From Pedobacter chinensis (GTDB taxonomy: Bacteria; Bacteroidota; Bacteroidia; Sphingobacteriales; Sphingobacteriaceae), in contig NZ_QPKV01000003.1 of assembly GCF_003339865.1 (NCBI RefSeq), positions 496,001-560,000 of the forward strand: DNA of 64,000 nucleotides, written 5' to 3'. Below are positions 25,911-34,222 of this stretch, in pieces. The notes beneath the pieces are model-generated. The model was not told the origin of the DNA and searched no databases. It was given only the letters and a program-made list of their open reading frames with translations. Position numbers and translations under genes: made by a program. The stretch's first letter is position 1. Every line of letters starts with the position of its first letter.

Positions 25911-26210
25911 TCCATAAACTTGAATTGGTTAACTAAATCCTCGGTGTTTTAACAAGGGTTTACGTGAAACTTGCGAAGTCCTTCTGCGCACAACCATTTG
26001 AGACTTCGCAAGTTAATAAATCGACTTGCGAAGTTTAGTTGGAAATGAGGTTTGGGGAACTTCGTCAGTCTTTAAACTCTTCTTGCTATGCTCATGCAAT
26101 TTAGATCCTAAAATAAATTTCATACCTTTCCCTTACTGTCCGCATAACGATGAGGCTATGTTAGGCGCTTATAAGAGATAATCTTTAGGAATAATTATCA
26201 GCTCAAGTTA
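25911..26210. other. Intergenic stretch with palindromic repeats, no gene seen
   Basis: This 300-nt gap lies between convergent genes. It holds the repeat at 25968-26036 and otherwise A+T-rich sequence. I see no open frame of note and no clean T-tailed terminator. Confidence 0.6.
25968..26036. repeat. Triple ACTTGCGAAGT-type palindromic repeat
   Basis: AACTTGCGAAGTC (25968-25980) and its exact reverse complement (26002-26014) flank a 21-nt spacer. A third copy, ACTTGCGAAGTTT, follows at 26024-26036. Each copy is itself nearly palindromic. It resembles a REP-type element. Confidence 0.75.
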
Positions 26211-27659
26211 TCAACTCTTCTTATACAACCCAATTTCACTCAAAGTAATACAAACCGGAGATTGAGTTATATTCAATCTCACTTTCGAAGTAGTTACCGG
26301 CGTTTCAAGCTTAATCAACCGTTTTGCACCAATACTGGTTCCATCGTAAACTTTTTTCCAGCTGTTGTTTTCAAAAATCTCAATATTATACGCTTCAATT
26401 CTTTGTCCTAATGGGATGTATTCCTGTAAGCTTACAATATCAAAAGTTTTTGCTGTTTTCAAATTAATTTCCAAACTGGCCTGATGCACTTGATCCGTTG
26501 TTGCCCAATAACTTTTCTTATTATTATCTAACAATGCAGTAACATTGTATTTTTTGCCTCGAATATTGGTTGGTATAATCTGAGCATCTTTGGCTAAGTT
26601 ATTGGCGAAGGTATTTCTAACCAGATCTCCAAAGGCTTTTAGCGCCTCAACATCATCTTCATGTAATTGACCACGGGTATCTGGTGCCAAGCCTAAATCA
26701 AGGCCTGCACCACGACCAACGCTTTTCAGATATAAATCAAAAAGCTTTTCAGGTGTTTTTGGTTTCTCTGTGGTATGATAAAACCAACCTTTACGCAATG
26801 GAACATCGCATTCGGCAGGCATCCAGAATTTGCCATTTCTAATTCCGGCAGGACTTTGCGGATAGTTGGCTTGTCCTGGAACAGCAACGTTTTTCCCTTC
26901 AGGTGGCATAGGGGTGAAGGTTGCCCATGAGGTTTCAGCTGCATTTCCATTTTCATTGCCAACCCAACGGATATCCCAACCAATATCACTGAAAATATTT
27001 GCCATGGGTTGCATTTTCCGGGTGATGCCCCAGGTATTGTTCCAGTCATAATAAGTTGTGTTATCAATTGAACGTTTTTCTCTCGCACCGCCATAATAGC
27101 CATCGCCTCCGTTTGCACCATCGTGCCAACTCATAAAAAGTTCGCCGTAATTGCTGTAAAGTTCTTTAAGCTGTGCCTGATAAATGGATAAATATTCAGA
27201 TGTTCCATACTTGGCGTTATTCCGATCCCATGGAGAACAGTAAACCCCGAATTTTAAACCATTATTACGTGCAGCTTGCTCTATTTCTTTTACCATATCT
27301 CCCTTTCCATTTCTGAATGGACTTTGGGTAATGTTATAATCAGTTGTTTTAGTTGGCCAGAGCGCAAAACCATCATGGTGTTTGGCTACCAAAATTATCC
27401 CTTTTAAACCACCGGCTTTTGCAGCCTTAATAATTTGTTCAGCATTAAAATCGGTAGGATTAAAAGCTTTTGGATCAGCATCACCAAAGCCCCATTCTTT
27501 GTTTTCAAAGGTTGTAGGTGTAAAGTGAATTAGTCCATAAACTTCAATATTATGCCAGGCCAGCTGTCTTTTTGAGGGTAAGGCGCCATAAGGAGCTGGT
27601 GCTTTTTGGGCATATACAAAAGCGGATAAAAATAGAAAGATTAAAGATAGCCGTATCAT
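26211..27659 (-). CDS. Alpha-L-fucosidase, GH29, with C-terminal F5/8-type domain
   Basis: The 482-residue protein has a signal peptide (1-17, ending VYAQ) and a GH29 catalytic barrel (about 25-340). Family marks are YGLIHFTPTTFENKEWGFG, LVAKHHDGFALWP, and the nucleophile region LFMSWHDGANG with D180. The C-terminal ~120 residues form a beta-sandwich of the F5/8 type C (CBM32-like) kind. It removes terminal fucose from glycans outside the inner membrane. No SusC/SusD pair is nearby, so this is not a classical utilisation locus. Its position within glycan biosynthesis genes may be chance. The segment pattern fits the subgroup with broader linkage specificity, which I cannot confirm. Confidence 0.95.
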   Translation of the reverse strand: MIRLSLIFLFLSAFVYAQKAPAPYGALPSKRQLAWHNIEVYGLIHFTPTTFENKEWGFGDADPKAFNPTDFNAEQIIKAAKAGGLKGIILVAKHHDGFALWPTKTTDYNITQSPFRNGKGDMVKEIEQAARNNGLKFGVYCSPWDRNNAKYGTSEYLSIYQAQLKELYSNYGELFMSWHDGANGGDGYYGGAREKRSIDNTTYYDWNNTWGITRKMQPMANIFSDIGWDIRWVGNENGNAAETSWATFTPMPPEGKNVAVPGQANYPQSPAGIRNGKFWMPAECDVPLRKGWFYHTTEKPKTPEKLFDLYLKSVGRGAGLDLGLAPDTRGQLHEDDVEALKAFGDLVRNTFANNLAKDAQIIPTNIRGKKYNVTALLDNNKKSYWATTDQVHQASLEINLKTAKTFDIVSLQEYIPLGQRIEAYNIEIFENNSWKKVYDGTSIGAKRLIKLETPVTTSKVRLNITQSPVCITLSEIGLYKKS

Positions 27660-27785
27660 AGTAAAAATTGAAACTTAAAGGTAAACGTAAATCTATTAAG
27701 AAATTAAGCAATATATACTTTCTATTAAAGGATTTTGTTCCAGATAACTTATACAACTTACTTTATGTTATATGTATTATGAAAG

Positions 27786-28688
27786 TTATTTATTCAACTT
27801 TTCTTTAAAAAAACGTTTAAACCTTTTCCATAAATTCCCTTTTCTATTGGCTAAGAAATTTTTAATGGTTTGATAAGCTTTCTTATCTTCTTCAATTACA
27901 TCAGGGAATTGCGTAATTGGTTTGGGGTTAATAATCACATTATAAATATCATTAATTCCTGAATGTACACCAGTTCCATCATGGCCGATATTATTAACTA
28001 AAGATTGAGCGGGATTTAATGTCAGTCCGCCTTTTAAAAAGATAGATGCATACCAACGGATGGCCCAGCTATTGTTTTTGCCTTTTTTAAACTCTTGCAT
28101 CTGTTTCCAGAAATTCATTTTGTTTTCAATGGAGAAAGCCGATCTTTTCTTTTTATCGAATTGTTTAAGGAGTACATCAATGTTTGGCTCAAAATTTTTC
28201 CAGGCTCTTCCCCAGGTGGCCCAGCCCCAGCTGGTTGCGGCCCGATAGAAAAATGATTGAGGTAAATCATTTGCTTTTAAAGGGTACATATAAGCACCGA
28301 TGTGCATTACTTTTTCCTGGTTTCGGAAGCGACTTAAAGCATCATTAAAATAAGTCAGTGTGTGTGGCGAAGTAATCAAATCATCTTCAAAAACAATAAC
28401 CTGATTATAATCATTAATTAGCATTGTTACACCTTCAATTACGGCGTTTGCTAATCCTGCATTCTCCTTACGTTCAAAAACTTTTACCGATTTAAAACCA
28501 TCAGTTTTATTAATGATGGCTCTAACCTCTGCAACCTTTTCCTCATCATTTGAAGATTTTGCCCCATCTGAAAAAATGAATAACCTGCTATCATTTGCAA
28601 GGTCATTTTGTTGCAAAAACTTAATTGTTCGCTCGGTATGTTTTGGGCGATTGTAAACGAAAAGGGCAATTGGGGCAAGGTTTTGCAT
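27786..28688 (-). CDS. Glycosyltransferase (GT-A fold, GT2-like)
   Basis: This 300-residue protein begins with PIALFVYNRPKHTERTI and carries a metal-binding VIVFEDDLI motif (about 97-105), the DxD equivalent of its group. FFYRAATSWGWATWGRAW (about 145-162) is a strong signature of this Bacteroidota glycosyltransferase subgroup. The basic C-terminus (RKGNLWKRFKRFFKEK) suggests membrane association. It is the downstream member of the minus-strand glycan gene run after two methyltransferases and the flippase. Donor and acceptor are unknown. Confidence 0.9.
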   Translation of the reverse strand: MQNLAPIALFVYNRPKHTERTIKFLQQNDLANDSRLFIFSDGAKSSNDEEKVAEVRAIINKTDGFKSVKVFERKENAGLANAVIEGVTMLINDYNQVIVFEDDLITSPHTLTYFNDALSRFRNQEKVMHIGAYMYPLKANDLPQSFFYRAATSWGWATWGRAWKNFEPNIDVLLKQFDKKKRSAFSIENKMNFWKQMQEFKKGKNNSWAIRWYASIFLKGGLTLNPAQSLVNNIGHDGTGVHSGINDIYNVIINPKPITQFPDVIEEDKKAYQTIKNFLANRKGNLWKRFKRFFKEKLNK

Positions 28689-28860
28689 CGTTGTTTTTTT
28701 ACCATTTAAGGAATGTAATTCTTAATATTACCTTTCAGCATTTTGCTGAATGATTTCAGATATTTCTTTTATCAATTAAATCCTGAATAAATTTACCTCG
28801 TAGCTTTCCGCTTTGCTACAGGTCAGGATGATGGCAATTTTGTGGCTTCTTCCTCAATTT

Positions 28861-29622
28861 TTAAAATATCTGCAGATTTTGGTCTGATTTTTTAGTTAAA
28901 ACGGTATAGGCATTAGCAAATTGTTCCTGCTTTTTTCTACCCAATAAATTGCCTAATGTTTTCTTGATTCTGTATTCGAGCTCAATCTTTAAGTTTTTAG
29001 TGAAAGTTTTCGGTGCTTTTCTGTTCACAAATTCATTAAACTTTACTGTTTCTGGTGCCGTTATCGAAACTTTATCTTCCAAAATTTCCAAACCTTCACT
29101 TTGTAATAAAAACCTTAGCAAAGTTGGTGTATACATATTGATGTGTCCATAATCCAGGAAATGTTTTACCCGGTTATCTACACCAAAACGATAATCTTTT
29201 GGCACCTCTACAACAATGAACTGTGCAACTCTTTTAAGTTCACGAATCAGAACTCTTTCGTGTTCCACATGTTCCAAAACATGGGCAAGAATTATTAAAT
29301 CAAAGCTATCGTCATCATACGGAATTTTATAACCATCAAAAGTCCGAGCCTCTTTAAGTCTGGAAAGTTTTCTGTCGTTGATGATATCCACACCACTTTG
29401 TGCAATCTCTAAAGCGTAAAGTTCAGGTGCAAAATTCCAGTCGTTCAAGTAATGCAAAATACTGCCGTCACCAGCTCCAATTTCTAAAACTTTTTGAGGT
29501 TTAATACCTTTGCAAACCTCTATAATGTTTTTTGCTTTGTATTTTGCTCCGAGCATGCGCCAGGCTACATCGCTATTTGTATAAAAGTTGTCGTATGCTG
29601 TTTTAACCTCTTCACTTAACAT
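28861..29622 (-). CDS. SAM-dependent methyltransferase
   Basis: The 253-residue protein has a class I methyltransferase core: motif I is VLEIGAGDGSILHYL (about 40-55), followed by LYALEIAQSGVDI, FDLIILAHVLEHV and a C-terminal beta region. The pattern, with HVLEHVEHERVLIRELKRV, is of the UbiE/COQ5-like Methyltransf_11 type found in glycan loci. The ATG at 29622 is chosen over a GTG one codon earlier. It lies 10 nt after the next methyltransferase gene, so the two are cotranscribed. It may cap or decorate the growing glycan. Confidence 0.9.
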   Translation of the reverse strand: MLSEEVKTAYDNFYTNSDVAWRMLGAKYKAKNIIEVCKGIKPQKVLEIGAGDGSILHYLNDWNFAPELYALEIAQSGVDIINDRKLSRLKEARTFDGYKIPYDDDSFDLIILAHVLEHVEHERVLIRELKRVAQFIVVEVPKDYRFGVDNRVKHFLDYGHINMYTPTLLRFLLQSEGLEILEDKVSITAPETVKFNEFVNRKAPKTFTKNLKIELEYRIKKTLGNLLGRKKQEQFANAYTVLTKKSDQNLQIF

Positions 29623-29632
29623 CACATTCTGA

Positions 29633-30280
29633 TTAAATACCTAAACAGTTATCCGTTTTGTAGAAAACCGAAGTTGCTTTTTCATAAAAGAAACCAGGAG
29701 AAATCCCACTAAAACTTAGCTCTTTAAAGCCTTTTTCTTTTAAAAAAATACGTGCGGGGTGGTAAAATTCCCGCTCACTATCATCTAAAATTAAAACGCC
29801 GTTTGATGAAAGGGCTTCGATACTGTATTTACAACAATTCACACGATCTCTGCCATCAACAATGATGATGTCGAATTTTCTATCCAATAAAGTGGCTTTC
29901 TTTGCATATTCGCCGTCTTGCTCAAGTTTACAGAAAATCATTTCTGCATTGGCCGGACTGTTATTTTTAACTTTATCAAACCAGCTTTCATCATGCTCTA
30001 CAGAAGTTACCGATCCTGCTCTTTCGGCATAGAAAATAGTAGAACTGCCTGAACCATATTCGAAAATGTGCTGTGTTTTATTTATTCTTTCCTTAATAAA
30101 ATCGATAAAGGAATAGGTAACCCAGGGCAAGGCTTTCCCTTCTCTGTCCACAGCTTGTTTTTGATCAAAGGCTGTAAACCAACCGATGCTGTTTAAATAA
30201 CCTTTGTGTCCGTATGATAGTAATGCTTTTAGCCTGCTGGGCTTTGCAATTAATGTTTTTAAAGCTTTTAATGTGCTCAA
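29633..30280 (-). CDS. SAM-dependent methyltransferase, TTG start
   Basis: The 215-residue protein carries HIFEYGSGSSTIFYAERA (about 70-87) as motif I, followed by VTSVEHDESWFDKV and FDIIIVDGRDRVNCC. It resembles FkbM-like or class I methyltransferases of glycan loci. The only in-frame start is TTG at 30280, because an in-frame stop lies two codons upstream. It overlaps the flippase stop codon as TTGA, so translation is probably coupled. The substrate is unknown. Confidence 0.87.
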   Translation of the reverse strand: MSTLKALKTLIAKPSRLKALLSYGHKGYLNSIGWFTAFDQKQAVDREGKALPWVTYSFIDFIKERINKTQHIFEYGSGSSTIFYAERAGSVTSVEHDESWFDKVKNNSPANAEMIFCKLEQDGEYAKKATLLDRKFDIIIVDGRDRVNCCKYSIEALSSNGVLILDDSEREFYHPARIFLKEKGFKELSFSGISPGFFYEKATSVFYKTDNCLGI

Positions 30281-31596
30281 CGTTTAAATATTTTTTGAAA
30301 TGCAGTAATCAAAAATAATGATTTTAACATCATTATTCCTTGTTGGCGAGTTTTTGGAATTAATAAGATGAAAAAAGTAGAGATGAAACATGCAATCAGC
30401 GTTGCAATTGATGCACCAATACCGGCATATTTGGGAATCAGCCAAAGGTTTAAAAGAATGTTGACAAGGGCTCCTGCAGCTGTACGATAAAAAGCAATTT
30501 TAGTATAGCCCTCAGCAATTAGATACTGTGAACTTGCACTTCCTAAAAAAACAAATACCCCAGACCAGATATGTATTGAAAGCATTGCCCCTGCTCCTTC
30601 AAATTTATTTGAATATAAAAGATGTATAATGAAGTCGGCAGTAAAGCTGATAAAAATACCAACAGGAAGACAAATATAAACCAGCAGATCATATAAGTTT
30701 CCTAATCTTTTATGGTAACGTTCAATGTCTGTTTTCCTGGCATTTATTAATGCGGGAAAAACAGAGGTAACAATAGCAACCGGAATAAAATACCAGGCTT
30801 CACTTAAATTCGCGGCTGCACTGTAAATCCCAACAGCTTTACTTCCAGCTTCTTTGAGCATTACAACATCAATCTTCATGTAAATGGAAACCATCACAGC
30901 GGATAGAATTAATGGAGAAGATTGTTTCAACAGAGATTTTGCACGATCAGGGTTAAAATTCCATCGAAAAATATTAAACCCTCTCTTTTGATAAATAATC
31001 ACTAAACCTAAAGCCAGTATAAAACCATCAAATACTAAAGCAAGTACAATATAAATTAATGGCAATCCTAAATAAATAAGAATCAGCTTAACAACTGCCG
31101 AAATAATCAGGCAAATGTTTTGAACCTGAACAACATATTTAGATTGAACTTGCGATTGAAAGTAAGCATCAATGACGTTGAAAGATTTAAAAAAAGAAGC
31201 TAGGGCAAGCAACCCAACCATTATTGTTAATGGTTCACCTGGATTTTTGGATATTTTATGACTAATATAGTAAATGGCCATCGCAATTGGAATTGCAGCA
31301 GCATTCGTAATAAGCCTTAACCATAAAGATGTTCCTAAAATCTCATCTCTTTTTGCCGGCTCCTTAATAATTTCTCTTATGATAAAAGTATCAAGGCCAA
31401 GAGCTCCGATTGCGGCTAATATTGCTACTAATGAGAGACCAAAATTGAGGTCGCCAAATAAATCGGGGCCTAAATATCTGGCTATAAACAAACCGACAAT
31501 CAAACTCAGTACCTTACCAAACATCAACCAACCCGTATTTTTTAAATACTTGTTAAATGCCTCTTCATCGAAACCTTTTATGGCGGGTAATTTCAT
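30277..31596 (-). CDS. Polysaccharide flippase, MOP/Wzx type
   Basis: This 439-residue protein has about 12 transmembrane helices and the N-terminal pattern of the RfbX/Wzx group (GWLMFGKVLSLIVGLFIARYLGPDLFGDLNF). Such proteins move undecaprenyl-linked oligosaccharides across the inner membrane. It heads the run of two methyltransferases and a glycosyltransferase, and its stop overlaps the next start. This anchors the locus as surface polysaccharide or O-antigen biosynthesis. A near-consensus -7 box (CATATTTG, 31602-31609) sits only 5 nt before the ATG. No polymerase (Wzy) is seen within the window. Confidence 0.93.
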   Translation of the reverse strand: MKLPAIKGFDEEAFNKYLKNTGWLMFGKVLSLIVGLFIARYLGPDLFGDLNFGLSLVAILAAIGALGLDTFIIREIIKEPAKRDEILGTSLWLRLITNAAAIPIAMAIYYISHKISKNPGEPLTIMVGLLALASFFKSFNVIDAYFQSQVQSKYVVQVQNICLIISAVVKLILIYLGLPLIYIVLALVFDGFILALGLVIIYQKRGFNIFRWNFNPDRAKSLLKQSSPLILSAVMVSIYMKIDVVMLKEAGSKAVGIYSAAANLSEAWYFIPVAIVTSVFPALINARKTDIERYHKRLGNLYDLLVYICLPVGIFISFTADFIIHLLYSNKFEGAGAMLSIHIWSGVFVFLGSASSQYLIAEGYTKIAFYRTAAGALVNILLNLWLIPKYAGIGASIATLIACFISTFFILLIPKTRQQGIMMLKSLFLITAFQKIFKR

Positions 31597-31667
31597 TAGC
31601 GCAAATATGTAAAAAAATGTGCGTTAATTAGCTGAGTGGTGCAATAACCTCAAATGAAGAGATAATT

Positions 31668-32186
31668 TTAACGCCGGAAACTCTTCTCTATTCTATCTAA
31701 CTGTTTTAAATGATGTTTAAGGTGGATCTCAATAAACCTGAGCCATTGTTTAGCATTTAAATAGCCCATGCGAGGATGTTTTGTCTTAATTTTTTGGTCT
31801 GCTGAGGCTATCAGTGGATAAATATCCACCAACGATTTCTCGAATTCTAAAATCAAGTCTAAAGCTTCTAATTTATTTATTTTTTTAACACGGTCTGCCA
31901 GTCTTGTTGGTACCTTATATTTCTTCGCCGGAGGAAAAGAACCGAAAAACAAAACGAGTTTAACGGCAAAATGCGTTGGTTTGTTTTCCCCTTTACCTTT
32001 TGTACAACGATCTAAAGCCATTAATGATAATAAACTTGCATCAAAAATATGCGAATAAACTTCGCTGTAACTCCAGCCATTTACAGGTGGTGTAACCTGA
32101 AAAATTTCATCGGTATAATAAGAAAGTTTGGTTTTATAGGCATCAACAATTTTGTGTATTGATGCTTTTACTTTTGCTGGTGCCAT
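31668..32186 (-). CDS. DinB/YfiT-like four-helix protein
   Basis: The 172-residue protein is all-helical and has the DinB superfamily pattern: WSYSEVYSHIFDASLL (about 39-54) with a metal-binding-type histidine, and WLRFIEIHLKHHLKQLDRI near the end (about 148-166) with two more. These proteins are metal-binding four-helix bundles, some acting as thiol-dependent S-transferases. Function here is unknown. A near-consensus -7 box (TATCTTTA, 32191-32198) lies 4 nt before the ATG. Confidence 0.85.
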   Translation of the reverse strand: MAPAKVKASIHKIVDAYKTKLSYYTDEIFQVTPPVNGWSYSEVYSHIFDASLLSLMALDRCTKGKGENKPTHFAVKLVLFFGSFPPAKKYKVPTRLADRVKKINKLEALDLILEFEKSLVDIYPLIASADQKIKTKHPRMGYLNAKQWLRFIEIHLKHHLKQLDRIEKSFRR

Positions 32187-32292
32187 TGAATAAAGATAAA
32201 CTAATTACTCATTCTCCAAAAACTTTAAAAACCAATAAATTCAAATGTCTCAGCAGCATAAACCAGTGCCAAAACATAAACGAAAAAGGTGT

Positions 32293-32982
32293 CTAAAAAA
32301 GTTTTAATAATTCTTTAAGATGAGTGATTTGTTTATTTACATCTGCAGGTGTTTCTTTTCCCATTGGATTAAAGAAAATTGCTTCCATCCCAAAATTGAG
32401 CGCGCCATAAATATCAGCTTCCAGGCTATCGCCAATCATTATGCTTTCTTGTTTTGCTGCTTTTGCCTTATCTAAAGCATATTCAAAAATGATTGGGTCT
32501 GGCTTATTAACACCAACATCTTCAGAAATAATCACATTTTCAAAATATGGGTTTAGGTTGGATAAACTCATTTTTGTTAAGGTGGTTTCTTTAAATCCGT
32601 TTGAAATGATGTGTAGTGTATATTTCTGCTGAAGGTAATTTAATACATGATCTGCATCCTCGAATAAATTGGTTTTGGTGGGAGAGATGCTTACATAATC
32701 ATCTTCAAATTGATGAGGAACAGCATCTGGATGAACGCCCAGCTGAATAAAAGTTTTGCTAAATCGCTGCGACCTCAAAAAATCTTTTGTGATTTTTCCT
32801 AAATGATAGTCGGCCCAAAGCTGATGGTTGTTTTCTGTATATTTTGAAATGAAGTCGGAGCAGGATTTAAGTCCAAGTTCATCTAGTTTATAAGTATGGT
32901 AAAGCTCATTAAGCGTTTCTTCTGCGTTGCGATCAAAATCCCAGATGGTATGATCAAGATCAAAGAAGATGTGTTTTTTCAT
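32293..32982 (-). CDS. HAD-family nucleotidase, YjjG type
   Basis: The 229-residue protein starts at the ATG at 32982, and a TTG two codons upstream is rejected. HAD motif I is FFDLDHTIWDFD with D8 and D10, motif II is HIISNG, motif III the lysine of VNKPDPIIF, and motif IV SIMIGDSLEADI. The TIWDFD sequence and overall length match YjjG-type noncanonical pyrimidine nucleotidases, which clean the nucleotide pool. A -7 box lies at 32998-33005. Confidence 0.92.
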   Translation of the reverse strand: MKKHIFFDLDHTIWDFDRNAEETLNELYHTYKLDELGLKSCSDFISKYTENNHQLWADYHLGKITKDFLRSQRFSKTFIQLGVHPDAVPHQFEDDYVSISPTKTNLFEDADHVLNYLQQKYTLHIISNGFKETTLTKMSLSNLNPYFENVIISEDVGVNKPDPIIFEYALDKAKAAKQESIMIGDSLEADIYGALNFGMEAIFFNPMGKETPADVNKQITHLKELLKLF

Positions 32983-32997
32983 TGGCAATGATTTTTA

Positions 32998-33005
32998 CAA
33001 AGGTA
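32998..33005 (-). promoter_or_regulatory. -7 promoter element of the HAD nucleotidase gene
   Basis: The minus strand reads TACCTTTG, an exact TAnnTTTG match 15 nt before the ATG. Confidence 0.5.
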
Positions 33006-33021
33006 GGTTAATGTTCCTGAT

Positions 33022-33334
33022 TTATAAATAATCATACGTTTTTGAATTCAATTCCTCAATTAGTTCTTCATCCATATATTGATATTCGCCGGGAATATTT
33101 AGCGTAATGATTTTCTTATCCATAATTTCATTGCCGAATTTTTCTTCAATTCTTTGCCTGTGTTTCTTTTCCAAAGATTAAATCGGCCCAAATAATGTGT
33201 TTGGCATTCAGTTTAACCTTTGCTGATGGCTCGGTTCCTGCGGAACGAATTTGATGTTCAGGATGATTTTTATAAACGGTTTCAGCGGTTGCACTTCGCC
33301 ATTTATTTCTACTGCATACAAATAGAATATTCAT
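33022..33334 (-). pseudogene. Low-molecular-weight phosphatase-like gene with frameshift
   Basis: The first frame (ATG at 33334) encodes MNILFVCSRNKWRSATAE with the C-x5-R phosphatase loop (C7 to R13), then AGTEPSAKVKLNAKHIIWADLIFG, and stops at 33146. In another frame the sequence continues from about 33170 as EKKHRQRIEEKFGNEIMDKK, then IITLNIPGEYQYMDEELIEEL, to a TAA at 33022. Together they form the ~105-residue Bacteroidota LMW-phosphatase-like family. The total of 313 nt shows a net indel (+1 or -2) at the LIFG codons. The active-site loop is intact but the C-terminal half is out of frame. Confidence 0.85.
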
Positions 33335-33361
33335 TTCAAATCCTGCTATTCAAAATCCCGT

Positions 33362-34009
33362 TCACACTTTTTCTCCATAAGCCAGGTCTCCTGCATCACC
33401 CAAACCCGGAACAATGTATGATTTACTGGTCATTTCCTCATCAATTGCACCAAACCAAAGTTTAGCTTTAGGAAGGTTTGCCCTCACATGTGCCACGCCT
33501 TCGGTACTGGCAATTGCCGCTACAATATGTAATTCGGCAAGTTTATACCGGTTAATCAGTTCCTTGCAACACATCACCATGCTTTGTCCTGTAGCAAGCA
33601 TAGGGTCGGCCATAATCAATATCTTTCCATCCAGATCTGGTGTTGAGATGTAATCCATTTGAATAATAAAGCCTCCGCTTTTTTTCACTTTCCGGTAAGC
33701 AGAGATGAAGCAGCATTCCGATTTATCAAAAATATTCAATAATCCTTGTTGTAATGGTAAACCAGCTCTTAAAATAGTTGCCAGTACAGGTTGCTGCTCC
33801 AAAACAGCGCAGGGTGAAACGCCCAAAGGAGTCGTAATATCTTTAGTGATGTATTTTAATGATTTACTGATTTCGTAAGCAAAAAATTCACCAATCCGCT
33901 CTAGGTTTTTTCTGAAACGCATACTATCCTTCTGAATATTTTCATCCCGCATTTCTGCGATAAAGGTGTTGGCTATGGATTTTGTTTTGCTAAGATCGAA
34001 AGTCATCAT
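33362..34009 (-). CDS. upp: Uracil phosphoribosyltransferase
   Basis: This 215-residue enzyme makes UMP from uracil and PRPP for pyrimidine salvage. The PRPP loop is ILIMADPMLATGQSM (about 124-138), and the uracil site is the C-terminal VPGLGDAGDLAYG. The ATG at 34009 (or the next codon) is preceded by GAGGGG on the minus strand. An upstream ATG at 34045 would add 12 non-family residues. The family's usual TTPLG and GLPLQQGLL segments are present. It lies 27 nt before the broken phosphatase gene on the same strand. Confidence 0.95.
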   Translation of the reverse strand: MMTFDLSKTKSIANTFIAEMRDENIQKDSMRFRKNLERIGEFFAYEISKSLKYITKDITTPLGVSPCAVLEQQPVLATILRAGLPLQQGLLNIFDKSECCFISAYRKVKKSGGFIIQMDYISTPDLDGKILIMADPMLATGQSMVMCCKELINRYKLAELHIVAAIASTEGVAHVRANLPKAKLWFGAIDEEMTSKSYIVPGLGDAGDLAYGEKV

Positions 34010-34164
34010 ATATATCCCCTCTTTATTATAATGGGTTAAAAGCATGTTTTGTTTAAATTTAATGTTTTTAGTCCATTAACGAATATAATTTCGGTAGATA
34101 TTTGAAGGTACGGTAGTTTTCTGTTGGATGAAGGTAAATTAATTTATAATTTAGTTTTTTCAGC

Positions 34165-34184
34165 TTACTAAATCGTATTAGTAA
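34165..34184. promoter_or_regulatory. Operator-like inverted repeat between upp and the GH172 gene
   Basis: TTACTA-N8-TAGTAA is a short perfect inverted repeat in the divergent intergenic region, about 38 nt before the GH172 start. It could be a regulator site, but its short arms make chance possible. Confidence 0.3.
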
Positions 34185-34222
34185 ATGAAACTAACCAAAT
34201 CCTAACCTTTATTAACTTAAAA

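Noticed and set aside
26211..27659. Fucosidase as part of a polysaccharide utilisation locus
   Set aside because: No SusC/SusD pair, sensor-regulator or other hydrolase adjoins it; neighbours are biosynthetic or unrelated.
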